Below, piece by piece: positions 45,420-57,610 of a DNA stretch of 64,000 nucleotides. Position 1 is the stretch's first letter. The number at the start of each line of letters is the position of its first letter. The position numbers and the translations under genes are program-made. The stretch spans positions 82,803,389-82,867,388 of the forward strand of contig CM069435.1 of NCBI GenBank assembly GCA_035610365.1, read 5' to 3'. The notes below the pieces were generated by a model. It saw only the letters and a program-made list of their open reading frames with translations, searched no databases and had not been told where the DNA came from. This DNA is from Aquatica leii (taxonomy: Eukaryota > Arthropoda > Insecta > Coleoptera > Lampyridae).

Positions 45420-47004
45420 TAAATTATCAACATTTGGCGTCAATTTTGTGAGGTTTAATCTGAAATCTCCTTGGCTAATGATGTCCAGTTTGTTCCTTTT
45501 TTCTGTTAGGAGATTTGTAACAGCGCTGAACCCCCTTGCCACTAGGTATGACGATGGAAAGGAAATTAAAAATTTCCTCTCTATATTCTATAATACGGAA
45601 TAAGTAACAGGTATGTTGTTTTGCAGCCAGAATTGCTGATATCCATATTTAAACTGAACCTTAAATTCTTCGTTTGTACTTAGTTCAGTCAGTTCCTCTT
45701 GTATTATGACATTTGTTTCTTCTATGTCACAATATGGGTTAATTATCCACGGTTACATTACCATAGTTAAAACATCCTTAAACCTAGTTTTGAAATCTGA
45801 ATAGAGGTCATTTAAATGATAACGTAGGTTAAAACGTCGTTTTCCTGGCAGTGTGTCTGTGACAAATTGGGGAATTGGGAAAATTTGCCCCGTCCAATAT
45901 TTTGCTTCATTAGTTTAACTCTGGCAAGAAACGCTGATAAGATAGACTTTGTTTTAATCAAATTTAGACTGTCGCCTTGTAACTGCAAACTAACCATATT
46001 AAATTTAGTAAACAAATCTGTTAAATAGGCAATGTCTGTTTTCTACTTCATTAAATTGTCTTTTAAAATTTTATCTTTAGTATCCAGACAATCTCAAATA
46101 GTCTCAAAAAATGCAAAAAGTCTTGTCAAACATAAGCCTATCGACAGCCAGCGTACTTCAGTGTGAAGAAGTAATTGATGAAAGTGTCATTTTCTTCATA
46201 CAACTGCGCAAATAACCGCGTATTCAACGCGTTGCTTTAGATTCGGTTTAATGCATCAATCAGTAATTGAAGAGATTCATGCAATCTAATACTCAAATTT
46301 TTAGCAACTAAATGTTGTCGATGGATGACGCAATGTATTGCTAACACCCCTGACACATTTTTTTTAAATAGCTAATAAATCCACGATAACGTCCAACCAA
46401 CTGATATTATATTTGATAAAGGGATTGCTTTTTCAATGAAGTAATCCTTCAAAATATGAAATATTGATTCACCTTTAGTGTTGGTTGTCAAAGTTCTTGC
46501 GAAGAGCAGTTCTTCATAGATTTTATAGATTCATAATAAAACGAACTTATGCCAATAATAATGCTGCATTACCAGGTAAAGTTGACTCGTTCAGTTGTAT
46601 AGAGAAATGCGTCGTTTGCAAATAATTACACAAGAAGCTTTTAATATCAGAATTCATTTCATCAATACGTTTTTCAAAAGTATTGTTGCTTAAGGAAATT
46701 CTTTTAATAATATCAGATGCACGTTTGTGTAAAACAGTTTTTAAAATCTCTTCAACGGCTGGCAAAATTAACTTCTCTCCGATAGTATGCGGTTTTTCCG
46801 ATTTTGCTTTAAGTAGATGTTGATTCTGTCTAGCGTGGGTCCCTTATGAAGTTTATGTTTAAGTGTTTGAAAGTATTTCAAATCTTTATCTGTTTTATCA
46901 GGGTGACATCTTTTCAGATGATCTTGCAGCTTAGATGGTTTTATAGCGTCATTGCCCAAAACTTTGTTGCATAAAAGGCACATAGGCAATTGTTTGTCCG
47001 ACAA
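45420..47004 (-). pseudogene. hAT transposase with BED zinc finger, dead
   Basis: From MSDKQLPMCLLCNKVLGND (minus strand, 47004) a BED-type finger follows (C-x2-C ... HLKRCH). Then RASDIIKRISLSNNTFEKRI and FSIQLNESTLPGNAALLLA: the usual catalytic LDEST is LNEST, Asp to Asn. Then VIHRQHLVAKNLSIRLHESL near 46310, LFAQLYEENDTFINYFF near 46200, and FNMVSLQLQGDSLNLIKTKS, then IGRGKFSQFPNL (45812-46015). The order matches ZBED5/Charlie-like hAT transposases of about 600 residues. Many stops and frameshifts are present. Confidence 0.88.
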
Positions 47005-47449
47005 TGATAGAATGAAGTCAAATTTAAAATAATCAACACTGTACTGTCTACTTTTTTTTTAGATTCGGACATGACATCACTCATCTGTAGACCAAATTAA
47101 TCTATTTAAATAAGACATAAAGTCCAGCAGCTGTATATTACAGAATCAAAGTCAAATTTAAATCGTATGGTCTTAGATTTTATAGGAGGCATAGGCGTTC
47201 AGCCATTATAAATGAATGTGAAAAGGGGAATGTTATGAATGTTACTTAAGGTTTTGATATGATAGAACTTTAAGGAAATTTGAAAATAAGATGACAAAAA
47301 ATGTTAAAATAAAATATTATACAAGGAATAATAATAACAAATTTTTATGCGATTTATCTCTAGGTACATTCGACTGTCATGTGTAAAAATTCACTATTTC
47401 CGCTTTAACAATAATACAAAATTTTAATTTTAATATAGAGAAGTATGTA

Positions 47450-47960
47450 CAGTACAATATCTATAATCCAAACTTTCGTAATCCGTACATTCCAGTAATC
47501 CGAACTGGCCCACAGTATAACGACCAATGGACAAAAGTACTATTTTTTAAATTTTTTTTTGTGAAGTTATTTGGTAAGAGATATTTATTTATAAAGAAAT
47601 AATAAATGCCTAACAAGGTCGTAAATAAGTAAATATTGACACATACATATTTATTTATGTGACCGCATAAGATATGTAGTTTTTTTTAATGTTTCCTATA
47701 TGTAAACATTTAAATTCTATAGAAAAAAACCAAACAAATCAGAGTGTGTATTGGAAATTCTTCAAAAAACACGCAGCTGTACAGTTGTGAATTTCTTATT
47801 TTCTTAATTTATTTTTCAAAGTGGTAACATATTGTATGTTAATAATAAAATACATACGTAATATGTATGTACAGTTGTCTTTTTTTAGATTTTTCCGAAA
47901 ACATTCCATAATCCGAACATCTCCTTGCAGCAATTAGCTCGGATTACGGAGATTGCTTTG
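47450..47960. mobile_element. pogo-type MITE, 511 bp, TA-flanked
   Basis: The left end is CAGTACAATATCTATAATCC; the right end, reversed, is CAAAGCAATCTCCGTAATCC. Each is preceded by TA (47448-47449, 47961-47962), and (G)TAATCCGAAC words lie just inside both. There is no coding sequence. It sits inside the hAT element upstream of its transposase. Confidence 0.75.
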
Positions 47961-48678
47961 TAATTATAATAACGATTGCTAAAACTATGAAAAAGAAACT
48001 ATTGAGGAGTACTCGTGTAATTTTGCATGATATAAATATTAAACTACTAATAACTAAAGTTATGATTGGCGTAATTTATCTATCTTTGCTAACTACAAGT
48101 ACAAAACTAAAATCTAATAAAAAATAATGTACTTACTTTTCTCTGGCACTCTCAAACAAAATAGCACTGATTCACTATAATTTGTGTGATAAACTACCAG
48201 TTTATATTTTTTTAAATATTTTCTTAGTACATTCCTTTTGAAGATTCAGGAAACGAATAAACGTATTTGTCTCACATTTGTATTTATACAGTGACGCATT
48301 GAAGGAGTCAGTGCAATTTCGCGAAACTCTGACATGCTTGTAACAAGATGATACTGGTATATCATTATGTGCAGGTTTTTACAAGTTCAAAATGTATTGC
48401 GACTACAAAACAAATGCCTAGATCTTACAATTTACACAATTTTATAAACATATATAATAATTTTTTACTTCATAGTACTTTTATAAATAATGTATATGTC
48501 TTTATATTATAAGAGTATAATGTAAGTAAATAGGTACTATCAGTGTATGTTGAGATCACTACCGTGGGCCCCTATTTTCATTTCATGAACCCCCAAAATT
48601 TTTTTTTCGCTGACGTAGACCCCTTGCAGGATGTCATAAACCCTTAGGGGTCGATATAGACTACTTTGGGAATCACTG

Positions 48679-49035
48679 GTTTAGGTGGAGAACCTTTAAC
48701 TTTAATTAGATTTATACCGCTTCAAGACAGTAATTATATCATTGCTTACGATACGCTAATAAAACGCTACCAAAACAAACGTAATTTAGAAACGTTCTAT
48801 AATGAACAATTAGTAAATGCGTTTTCACTACCAAAATCCTTGCCTCAGGATTACGCACGCTTATATATACATTAAACAAAAATCTAGAAGCTTTAATGTG
48901 CCTACAGCTTTTAGTTGACGCTTGGGACTTTTTACTTTTTAACACGCTTTTGAAAAAATTGGATGACAAAACACGTACAGATTTTGAAGTACAATATAGA
49001 GATACCGAGCTACCCTCCTACCGTAAATCCAGTAT
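48679..49035 (+). pseudogene. BEL/Pao Gag fragment
   Basis: GGEPLTLIRFIPLQDSNYII and AYDTLIKRYQNKRNLETFYN match the Gag core of BEL/Pao retrotransposons (L-G-A---I...NY--A---L--RY). After a stop near 48873 a shifted frame continues LVDAWDFLLFNTLLKKLDDK and TRTDFEVQYRDTELPSYRK. The N-terminal part is missing; it is cut by the hAT element ending at 48678. The protein would form the retroelement capsid. Confidence 0.8.
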
Positions 49036-49099
49036 TCGACTTTGAGACTTTCATTGTAACACAAATATGTCCTCAACAGCCTTAAATATTAACCTTAAC

Positions 49100-50258
49100 G
49101 TTGACGACTAGCATCATGTTAAGAATTTGAAATTAGCTGACGATAATTGTCACATACCTTCCGTTGTTGACATTCTGGTAGGTGCTGAACTTACACCCTA
49201 CATTCTCAAGTCCAATCGCATAACAAGAACACAAGAACAACCTGTCGCGAAGGAGAACGTTTTTGGTTGGATTCTATAAGGAAAATCAACGGTTTCTCGT
49301 GCACCTCTATTAGACACGCCATTGTTGAATTGTCATATCTCTATAGAACTGTCACTTGATCGGTGTTTACAAAAATTCTAGGAAATTTATCACGTTATTT
49401 TAAAAAACTCAACTATATCACCCAAAGACGACCAATGTGAACAAATTTTCAAAAATACTGTTGGGCAAGAAGAGGATGGAAGATTTGTTGTTTCTCTTTT
49501 GTGTAAGAACGGAGAACCACAACTAAGTAACTCCTACAACCAAGTTATTCGCAGATTTCTTCTATTGAAGTCTAGACTTTTACGCAATTTATCGTTACAT
49601 AAATTATATTAACAGTTTATGCTTGATTATTTAAACACTGGTCAGATGACGATTATTCCACAAGCAGACGCTAAATCTACTACTGCGTATTAAATTTGGC
49701 ACTACTGCGTGCAAAAGTGTGATAGTATCACGACAAAAAATAGAGTGGTATTTAATGCGTCAGCAAAGACGTCTACTAGACTTTCGCTTAACGGCACCTT
49801 GCATACTAGTGTAAAACTACACAAGAATATATTTTCAATCCTTTTAGCGTTTCGTTATTTCAAATATGTTTTGGTTTGTGACATTAAACAGATGTTTTGC
49901 CAAATTTTCTTAAAAAGTCAACATCGAGATTACCAAAGAATTCTTTGGCGTTTTTTGCAAGATCGTCTAATAGAAGAATATCGCTTAAATATTGTTACGT
50001 ATGGTGTATCAAAGTCGCCATATTTGGTTAACCGCACTGTGCAAAGACTTGTTGCACGCTACGGAGAGAAGTTCTAACGCAGCGTACGTTGTGAATCACC
50101 ACATTTATGATGACATTATATACAGGAGAAACGACGTTAGTACAACCAAAGCTCTGCAACAAGAGCTTATCAATTTGATGTTCTGTGGAAAATTTAACCT
50201 AGGCAAATGGGCTAGTAACAATCAAGAGTTATTAAACATTGTCTTGGAAGTGGCCTAA
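49100..50258 (+). pseudogene. BEL/Pao Pol fragment: protease and reverse transcriptase
   Basis: IPSVVDILVGAELTPYILKS, followed by VAKENVFGWIL, is the Pao aspartic protease tail. FWEIYH-like residues, then DDQCEQIFKNTVGQEEDGRF (Pao linker) follow near 49380-49500. RT begins with NRVVFNASAKTSTRLSLNGT, then VCDIKQMFCQIFLKSQHRDY (first Asp) and VTYGVSKSPYLVNRT. In a shifted frame HHIYDDIIYRRNDV (YVDD equivalent) and GKFNLGKWASNNQELLN follow. RNase H and integrase are not recognisable downstream. Stops and frameshifts throughout make it non-functional. Confidence 0.88.
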
Positions 50259-50423
50259 TTGATCGAGAGCCACTTTTTGTACGTGTTTCTAAGCATAACT
50301 TCTAGCGGAAAGTATTGAATTACTCATGAATCCTGCCAGCTTGCCTTAACACGTGGTGTTATCGTAAAACGCTAAGACAATTACGGGAAAATCAACACAA
50401 ATCGCAAAAATATGTGTTATTTC

Positions 50424-50735
50424 TTACCCCATGAAACTTGCACAAAAGCAGCGATAATACACCCATCCATAACACAGATATTTGTGAAATTTTTGGAAGT
50501 AGAAACGTCGCTGGGCGTTTACATTAAAACATGCATGTGAAGTGTATCACAGACAACAGAAAAATAGTTTTTCTTTTGTTGAAAAACTCTAGCTGTCAAA
50601 AGCAACCACTCTATGGCGCATGACTGTCATTATATCGAAAAGTTGGCGTTCCAAGAACAAATCTTATCCTTAAAAAATTTTAACATATCAAATTTTTAAC
50701 ATAACATTTACATTCCAACAAGTATAAAACAATTT
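50424..50735 (+). repeat. Pao-adjacent repeat C, copy 1
   Basis: This stretch aligns with 60638-60945. Shared landmarks in order: CACAAAAGCA, ACACCCAT, ATAACAC, CTGGGC, AAAATAGTTTT, AACATAACA. In copy 1 it precedes repeat B; in copy 2 it follows repeat B. It is probably part of the retroelement beyond RT. Confidence 0.6.
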
Positions 50736-50905
50736 GTACCCTGGATAAGGTCAAGAATTACAGCGCATCGTCTACTATGATTTTACAATGCAACAGAAAT
50801 CGGTAGTTAATTGTGGTAACGATCGAGCATGTACGTATAGTCGGAGCTACAACCAACCGGCAAAGTAACACCAAATTACATTTTAAAAAGTAGGAAGGAA
50901 GGAAC

Positions 50906-51545
50906 CTGGACCTGTTTCATTTCGTTCATCACTTATTCATTAAAATCACCGTCACCGCCACGAACATCATTCAGAGTAAGTGTAAAATTTGTAAAGTGTG
51001 TATCTGTTTGTTCCTGTTGGAGGTGTTAATTCTCCCGAGGTTAGGTATTCTCCTGGCCCGAGCATTAGCACTAATTAATCCAATTTCCGAGTGGTTACAT
51101 AAAGGCCCTTGTTTAAAGTTTTTGATCTTTTAGTGGTTGGGTAACCCCGGGTCAAAGATTTACCAAGTCAACGAAAAGAACCATTGTCAAAAACTTTATG
51201 TAACTGGAGGAGCTATAAACAAACAGCTACCGTAAAACTTTAATTAGTAACGCGCCGTGGAATCATATTCACCTGATTATTAATCGTGCATTGAATTTAC
51301 CTGTCAATCTTTTCCGAGTTCACCGGATTTATTCAGTTTCATTTAACAATCGAATTTAATGTTATTGACCTTGAATTTTTATTCGATCAGAGGTTTTAAT
51401 TACATTTTGTGATCCATTCACGATCCACTCAATCAAAAGTTGTCCGCAGTAGCACCGTCCACCAGCCTGTAAAATTTCATAATTACCGAAGCACCTTAAA
51501 GATAAAGCACCACCCAGCCAGTGTACATTGATACACACAGGTAAG
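50906..51545. repeat. Long direct repeat B, copy 1
   Basis: About 640 bp, highly similar to 59490-60629 (that copy is interrupted). It starts CCTGGACCTGTTTCATTTCG and includes GTTGGAGGTGTTAAT, GGCCCGAGC, TAACTGGAGGAGC and a shared tail CGAAGCACCT. It has no long open frame. LTR or 5' leader of a retroelement is possible but unproven. Confidence 0.8.
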
Positions 51546-51920
51546 CAATGAGTTACTCTCTTCAAAAGTATACGGGTAGCAAGCTCAAATCTTTGGAATA
51601 ATTGCTAAACGTTATTTTAATCAAAGGGAATTAAACGCACATAGGGTGGTATTACAAGTACAATCCTTATATCAATTGATTTAATCAGAAACTAATTGAA
51701 TGCACCGAGCTTCACGCCAAGTCAAGCCGTTTCTTTGGGCGTACTTAATTTTTTTGTTAAACCAGCGTTACAAGAGGAATGCCGTCTTAAAGTGCAATTC
51801 CAATGCGACGACTGAAGCGACTATAGTCGCACGGCTGTAGTAGTACGATCAGAGCCGTACGATTCCAGTCGCTTGTTCAACTTCCAATCCGTCCGGGTTT
51901 TCAGTCGCCACGTAAACGTC

Positions 51921-54162
51921 ATGGAGTATACAACGGTTTTTTCTTATCTTCTTGAAGAAGAGGAGGAAGGAGAGTTATTGATTATGCTAGAACAGAAGCG
52001 AAAAGACTCTCATCCGATGTATTTAACAAGGGATGAAGAGAGATTTTAGATTATTCTTATACAAAGACATCTTTTGAAAGATGATTCAGTGTCTAGAAAA
52101 TTTTTCCGGTTGAATATTGATCAGTTTAATTACATTTTGTCACTGATTAAAACTAATCTGACAAAACAGTCTTGTGGTAAAGTGAAATATCCTATAAGTC
52201 CTGATGAAAAACTGGGACTAACGCTCAGGTAAGGAACTTAATCGTAATAAATCATAAATGCATTATATTCTAAAATACTACATAGAACACTCAAAAGTTA
52301 TTCCATGCGATACTTGTTACGTACTATAATTCTGTGTCGGGCAGGAAACCAGTGATGCATGAGAAGTAAAAGATATCATAAAATTCGGTGTGGACGTATG
52401 TAGATGATAGTTATGACTTGAAACCGAAGCTAATGAAGATTGAAAAGAGATTTTATCTAATTCGAGTTGACCAACAATTTGACAAATTTGCATCTTGGCA
52501 CGAATTTGATTTTCTAAAGACAATGTTTTAACCGACGTCGCCATGCTTTTAAAAAAATATAAATCGGATGTTGTTCGTCACTTTGTTTCGCAAGTACTGT
52601 CGACAACAATTTCGACCTATCTTCTGAATTTTTCTTAAATAAGGTAAGTATATTATTAGCTGATTTTTTGATTTGGCGTGTTCGTGCTTTTGTTAGATCT
52701 TTTGTCTGTTGTTCATTCGCAGTTTTAATGATGTTATCGCCGATGCTGTTAGTTTCAGCAAAGGACTGTATAGACTCATTTTTGAGATCTATCGGGCTTT
52801 TGTCCATTTGGGCATCCTCAGTTTCCTGGCTTTCATAATCTATGTTATAATCTTGTGTCGCTACTCTTGCAGTATTTGTCAGAGTCTGAAAAAAAAGAAC
52901 TATGAAGCAACTATCACCAATAGCAGAAATCCAACTTTTGACATGCGGAGTAATTTGATCATTGCTTAATATCGCTTGTAATAACAGCCCTAATTTGTAA
53001 ATCAATGAGTCCAACATTTGTACTTACTCTCTTTTGCATTTTACGTCATTGAGTAAAACGAGGTGTTCCTCTAAGTACCATTTTCTAATTTTTTTGGAAC
53101 GGGTGGATCCTGTAGGAAGTTTGCTGGCTCTTTTATGACTCATAAAAGTATCTCTTATATTTTGTGTTTACAGTCTCCCACTGAAACAAACACAATATTG
53201 CAATATGATATTACTTATATCATGATAAAAAATAAACAACAAATAATTTGTTATGTTGTTTTAGGTTCTTAGCAACTGGAGAAAGCTACGCCTCATTGTC
53301 ATTTGTATTTCGCATATCGCCAAGCTATATAAGTCGCATTGTGAAACAAGTGCTCGAAGTATGTAGTGAAAAACTACTACCTATATTTATGCCGTCTCCA
53401 ACTAGAGAACACCTTCTTAAGATAGCAAAGGAATACGAAGAGCAATGGGACTTTCCAAACTGCATTTCAGCTGTGAATGGAAAACATGTTAGAATATTTT
53501 GCCCTGGAAAAAATGGTTCCCAGTTTTTTAATTCTAAGAATTTTTTTCTTTGCAGTCCTGCTTGATTTTGTCGACGCTGACTACAAATTTGTAATGGTTG
53601 ATATTGGTTCATATGGTAAAGAAGGTGACAGTGGTATATTTGAAAAATCTAACATTGGAAGACTGATCAGAAACGAAGGGTTTTATCCTCCTCCAAAGCA
53701 CGTGGGAGAACTAATGTTACCACATGTAGTTGTAGGAGACGAAGCTTTTAAACTGTCAACACATATGATAAAACCTTACATAATAAGAGGTGATGGTCGT
53801 ATAGCCAACAAAAAAGCGATTTTTAACTATAGATCTCACGTGCAAGGAGGGTCTCTAAAAACTCCTTTGCTCTCCTGAGTCAAGTTTTCCGTATATTTTA
53901 TACACCAATTCCTGTTAATCCAAACGTTACAAACAATTTAATAATGACTGCCTGTTGCCTTCATAATATGCTCAGGGATGCTTTTCTTGAAGATAAAAAT
54001 AAAATTTTATTTGACGTTTCGAACTCACCACCACCAACAGAAAATTGGATACCTTTAGTGGCTAAGGGTGGCTTTGGAAACACTCAAGGCTTTACAGTAA
54101 GAGAAGGTTTTACCGATTACTTTAGTAGTAACACTGGATCGATACCTTGGCAGATGAAATAA
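51921..54162 (+). pseudogene. Harbinger DDE transposase, two exons, dead
   Basis: Exon 1 (51921-52228) starts MEYTTVFSYLLEEEEEGELL, has an in-frame TAG at 52047, and ends at CAG|GTAAGG. Exon 2 starts at 53265 after TTGTTTTAG, giving LRFLATGESYASLSFVFRIS (helix-turn-helix). The catalytic blocks are altered: the expected IDGKH is VNGKH at 53476 (Asp to Asn), VVVGDEAF at 53731 keeps the second Asp, and the expected VEN is VSKNSF with Glu replaced by Lys at 53857. Frameshifts lie near 53540 (T-run) and 53845. The end is MTACCLHNMLRDAFLEDK to a stop at 54162. Exons of the opposite-strand MADF-BESS gene lie in its intron. Confidence 0.92.
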
Positions 54163-54378
54163 GTCACCAGAACAGATCGACAAGAATGAAAATGTGCTGA
54201 TTTTCAACATTTGTCATAAAAAAATAAATAAAACATTTTACTCACCTTGTTGTTTCAATGATGCCGCAATTTCAATCCATATGGTATCCCTAACGTTAGC
54301 ATTTTTGTACTGATGGTGCTTTGCATTGAATAGGCTTGGATGTTGTCGCAATAGTTCAACTAATTTCGAATCCTCCAT
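52317..54378 (-). pseudogene. MADF-BESS accessory gene of Harbinger, three exons
   Basis: Exon 1 (54378-54246) reads MEDSKLVELLRQHPSLFNAK, then YKNANVRDTIWIEIAASLKQ, the first half of a MADF domain, ending CAAG|GTGAGT. Exon 2 (53180-53028) follows TTTGTTTCAG and gives SHKRASKLPTGSTRSKKIRK and WYLEEHLVLLNDV, the second MADF half, with a stop and frameshift near its start; donor GTAAGT. Exon 3 (52885-52317) follows a T-rich CAG and carries an acidic/Gln linker, then YIFLKA and, after a one-base shift near 52530, MATSVKTLSLENQIRAKMQI with VGQLEL: a BESS motif. The protein probably binds the element's ends and assists the transposase. Confidence 0.88.
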
Positions 54379-55033
54379 TCTGAACACACTAATCGCGACG
54401 GCTGTTACGACTAGACTGCTGAAGTAAACAGTCAAGTCGTCCGACTGGAGCCGTCTCATCTGAGTCGCTTTAATCGCGCGTTAAGCGACGCCTGATTGGA
54501 ATGGGTTCCATTAAGTTACGTAAGCAGTGTTTACAAACGCGCTGCTATAGTCGCGCGACTATAGTCTCTCCAGTCGTCGCATTGGAATTGCACCTTTATG
54601 CGTTTGACAATTCGTTTGACACCTATCCTCTCCAGGATGGCATGAAGTCCAGAAAACAAATGTTATACAAGGAACAAATTTCATACTAAGATAGTTTTAA
54701 CATAACAAACCATCTGTTTGTAGAGGTTTGTGTTATTGACTATATTATTCTGGGAATAAATAAATTGAAGAACAAATCATATCTTGCGTAATGTGTAGAA
54801 TATAAAACGTGCTACCAATGACGAGTAAAATGTTTTTAAAGATTGTTTACTGTTTTGCTAAATGTATGTTTCTTTTAAACAGTTCCTGAAGACATACGAA
54901 GGATAATATACCAATTTAACCTTAGAATTTTCGATTCAGAAATTGAACAAAGAATGTCGCAACGCGTAGCTTTTTCGTCAATTTATACACACTCTGTATT
55001 AAGCTTACTAAGAACCGCTTTTACAATTAAGAT

Positions 55034-55192
55034 TTAAGCTTAGGTTTAGCTAAACCTGGTTTAATTTTAAAACTTTGTCATACTATTGATTAACATAAAA
55101 CAAACAATAATAATACTATAACAATATTTTATAATTAAACCAAGTTTAGTCAAACAAATAAAAAAAACTGATTTTAAAACCGACCTTAAGCA
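55034..55192. repeat. Imperfect foldback repeat
   Basis: GCTTAGGTTTAGCTAAACCTGGTTTAAT near 55045 is mirrored by ATTAAACCAAGTTTAGTCAAAC near 55134-55156, with GACCTTAAGC at the end. The centre is AT-rich. It resembles a decayed MITE. Confidence 0.45.
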
Positions 55193-57610
55193 TGCAATAT
55201 GTGCAAGTCAAAATACAATAATAAAAAATTTAAAATTTAAATAAAAAATAAAACAGAAGTATCTACATATTATTTAAAAAAATATGATTATTAGTTTTTG
55301 TTCTAGCATACGCAATGTAAATCATAAATTCGCTAGTTATTGTCAGAAAATTTATAATGCGTAATGTAGTACCTGCGTTAAAAATATATTGATATTTTTT
55401 AGCATAAAATTACTGTTTCAATTAATTGTTTTTTATTTAATTTCTTTGGCAAATACAATTTTGTTTTTGTAGTGAATGTCAAAAATAAATTATTGGGTTT
55501 TACCGAACACCAGACTTGTTTTTACACTAAGCTGTAAACAACCGAATATAAAAACTTATAATAAAAACTAAAAAGTTATTTTTGTAAATAACTATAATAC
55601 CCATTGTCGGATTATATTTTTATCTTATTAGTTTTTTGTTTCAGTATAATCTTTACTTTCTGATAGATTTTTTGGTATTTTTATTCGTTATTTGTTCTAG
55701 ACAAACATGTTTTTACATATTAATTGATTGCAATGACAATGACATTGAAAATTAAAAGCTTTCGTATTATCAACACGTAAAACTGTTTAAGTGCGCCGCC
55801 GCAAAATTTAAACTAAACTTTGTGGTTGGTTTCTGATTAAAATCGATTCACCGCGTTTACTTGAACTCAGTTTACTACATTTCCTCTTTCATTACACATC
55901 TAATCCTTAAACAAAAACATTTAAACTTCACAGATTCGCTTTTAAGTAGACTTTAATTGTATTTAAAATGATAAGGTAAGTTTTTAGAGTGTTTGGTGTG
56001 ATTAATTAAAACTTTATTAAGCATTAAAGTATGCTGTTACATGAAAGTGCATGTTAAGTAGTTATTTAATGTACATTTATTGTTTCGAAACTTGAGTATT
56101 TAAAATTCAAACTAAAAGCAATTACACTTTTTATGAAGTCTGATTTGAAACGTATTGCTTTATAAGAACTATAATTTACATATTCTAAAGAAAAAAAAAT
56201 GTACAAAAACTACATGATTGAGGTCAACTTCTAACGAGTTTCTTAGTTTTAAAAAGTCGTTAGGTTGAGCTTTTCTTACATTCACTTTACCTCGTTAGCG
56301 CATAAAAGAAAATGACCAATTTACTTGAGGTGGCGGTTCAGAAGAAACGGCAATAAAAGTGTAAAGAAAAACTATATTGTTTTTGTCACGTAATTTGCAT
56401 AATAATAACGCAATACTTGTTTTTAATGTTTTATAAAGAGAAAAAAGTAAATTAGCACACAAGTATTTTATACAAATATTTTTTAGAACGCAAAAGACAA
56501 GTAATTAATTTTGTGTTTGCTCAGATATAGTTGTTTAACTTGTATAAATTTAAAACATATACTTGAAGCCTTTAGATGACATATTGCATTCTTATTAACA
56601 TACGCTATTTCAAGGCACTTTTATCGCGTTATTGATTGTACTCATGCCTTCGTATAGTAGGTATACCATTATTTAAAACAAATTGTGTTTTTTTTTATTT
56701 ATTAACTACAAATACAGCTAACTAAAAAAAATTATATATTATTAGGAAAAAAACATAAAGTTAGTAATTGCAAATTATTTATTTCAACTAAAGCGAAAAA
56801 GGCCAAAAACAAGTGGACAGGTTTCTTAAATTAGGCAACAACTCGTACATATAAACAATCATTTAGCTTAAAATTATGTTCAAATAAATTCACGTTGACC
56901 AATACAACAAAACTGTCAATTATCACGAGCTTATGGTAATTGCACAAACAGTGAGACAAAGACAAAAAAAATTAATAGTTAACTAATAAGTAATTCTATA
57001 ATTTTGTTAGTAAAATAAAAACTACATTTTATTTGTATAGTTAAAACTATATAAACAATGTATCGTGACATTTAATTAAAAAAATTTTAAATGGTTTTAT
57101 CATTATTGTAATGTATTATTAATTGTCAGTTTTAATTGCTAATTTAAGTTGCTTTGTTTATTATTATCTTTATTGATTACTATAAAACTATTAATGAATA
57201 CGTATAATGTATTAAAACTCAAACTAAGATAACTTAATAATTTTTATCTACAACTGTCATATTGTGATGTAGCAGACTGAACACTAGTATAAATTTAAAC
57301 GACAGACAAAACTTATGAATTACTTTGTATATTAAAATTGAATAGAAAACTTGCGTAATTAAAAAAAAAAATGAACAACTCGTGATCCAGAACTGCATGA
57401 GTCTAGGTTAACTACGTCATAAAAAATGCTCTATATACTGTTTCACTCTCCATGTTGGACGGAGATCAGTTTTAAGGTTATATAAAAATAAAACACACTC
57501 GGATTGTTAAACTACAAACGATAATTGAGTTTATTACTTAACGGCATAAAAAAACGTGTTTAGTGCAATAAAAATGTAATGGGGAAATTATAACAAATCG
57601 TTGTTCTTTT

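Larger units (their letters stand above)
45132..48678. mobile_element. hAT element, ZBED/Charlie-like, with transposase remains
   Basis: The left end CAGAGGTTTCCAAACTTTTT with GTCGTAGATCCCTTGCC is matched by the right end, reversed, CAGTGATTCCCAAAGTAGTC with GACCCCTAAGG and GGGTCTACG. This is the CAGTGGTTCCCAAAC...TAGACCCC class of hAT ends. The target duplication is not recognisable. It carries its transposase on the minus strand and a 511-bp pogo-type MITE. It separates Pao Gag sequence (from 48679) from upstream DNA, so it probably inserted into the retroelement. Confidence 0.8.
51790..54595. mobile_element. Complete PIF/Harbinger element, 2806 bp
   Basis: Inverted ends: left AAGTGCAATTCCAATGCGAC, right reversed AGGTGCAATTCCAATGCGAC, continuing GACTG and ACTATAGTCGC in both. 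Target duplication TTA at 51787-51789 and 54596-54598, as expected for Harbinger (TWA). It carries a plus-strand DDE transposase and a minus-strand MADF-BESS gene whose exons alternate along the element. Both genes are damaged, so the copy is fossil but structurally whole. Confidence 0.93.
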
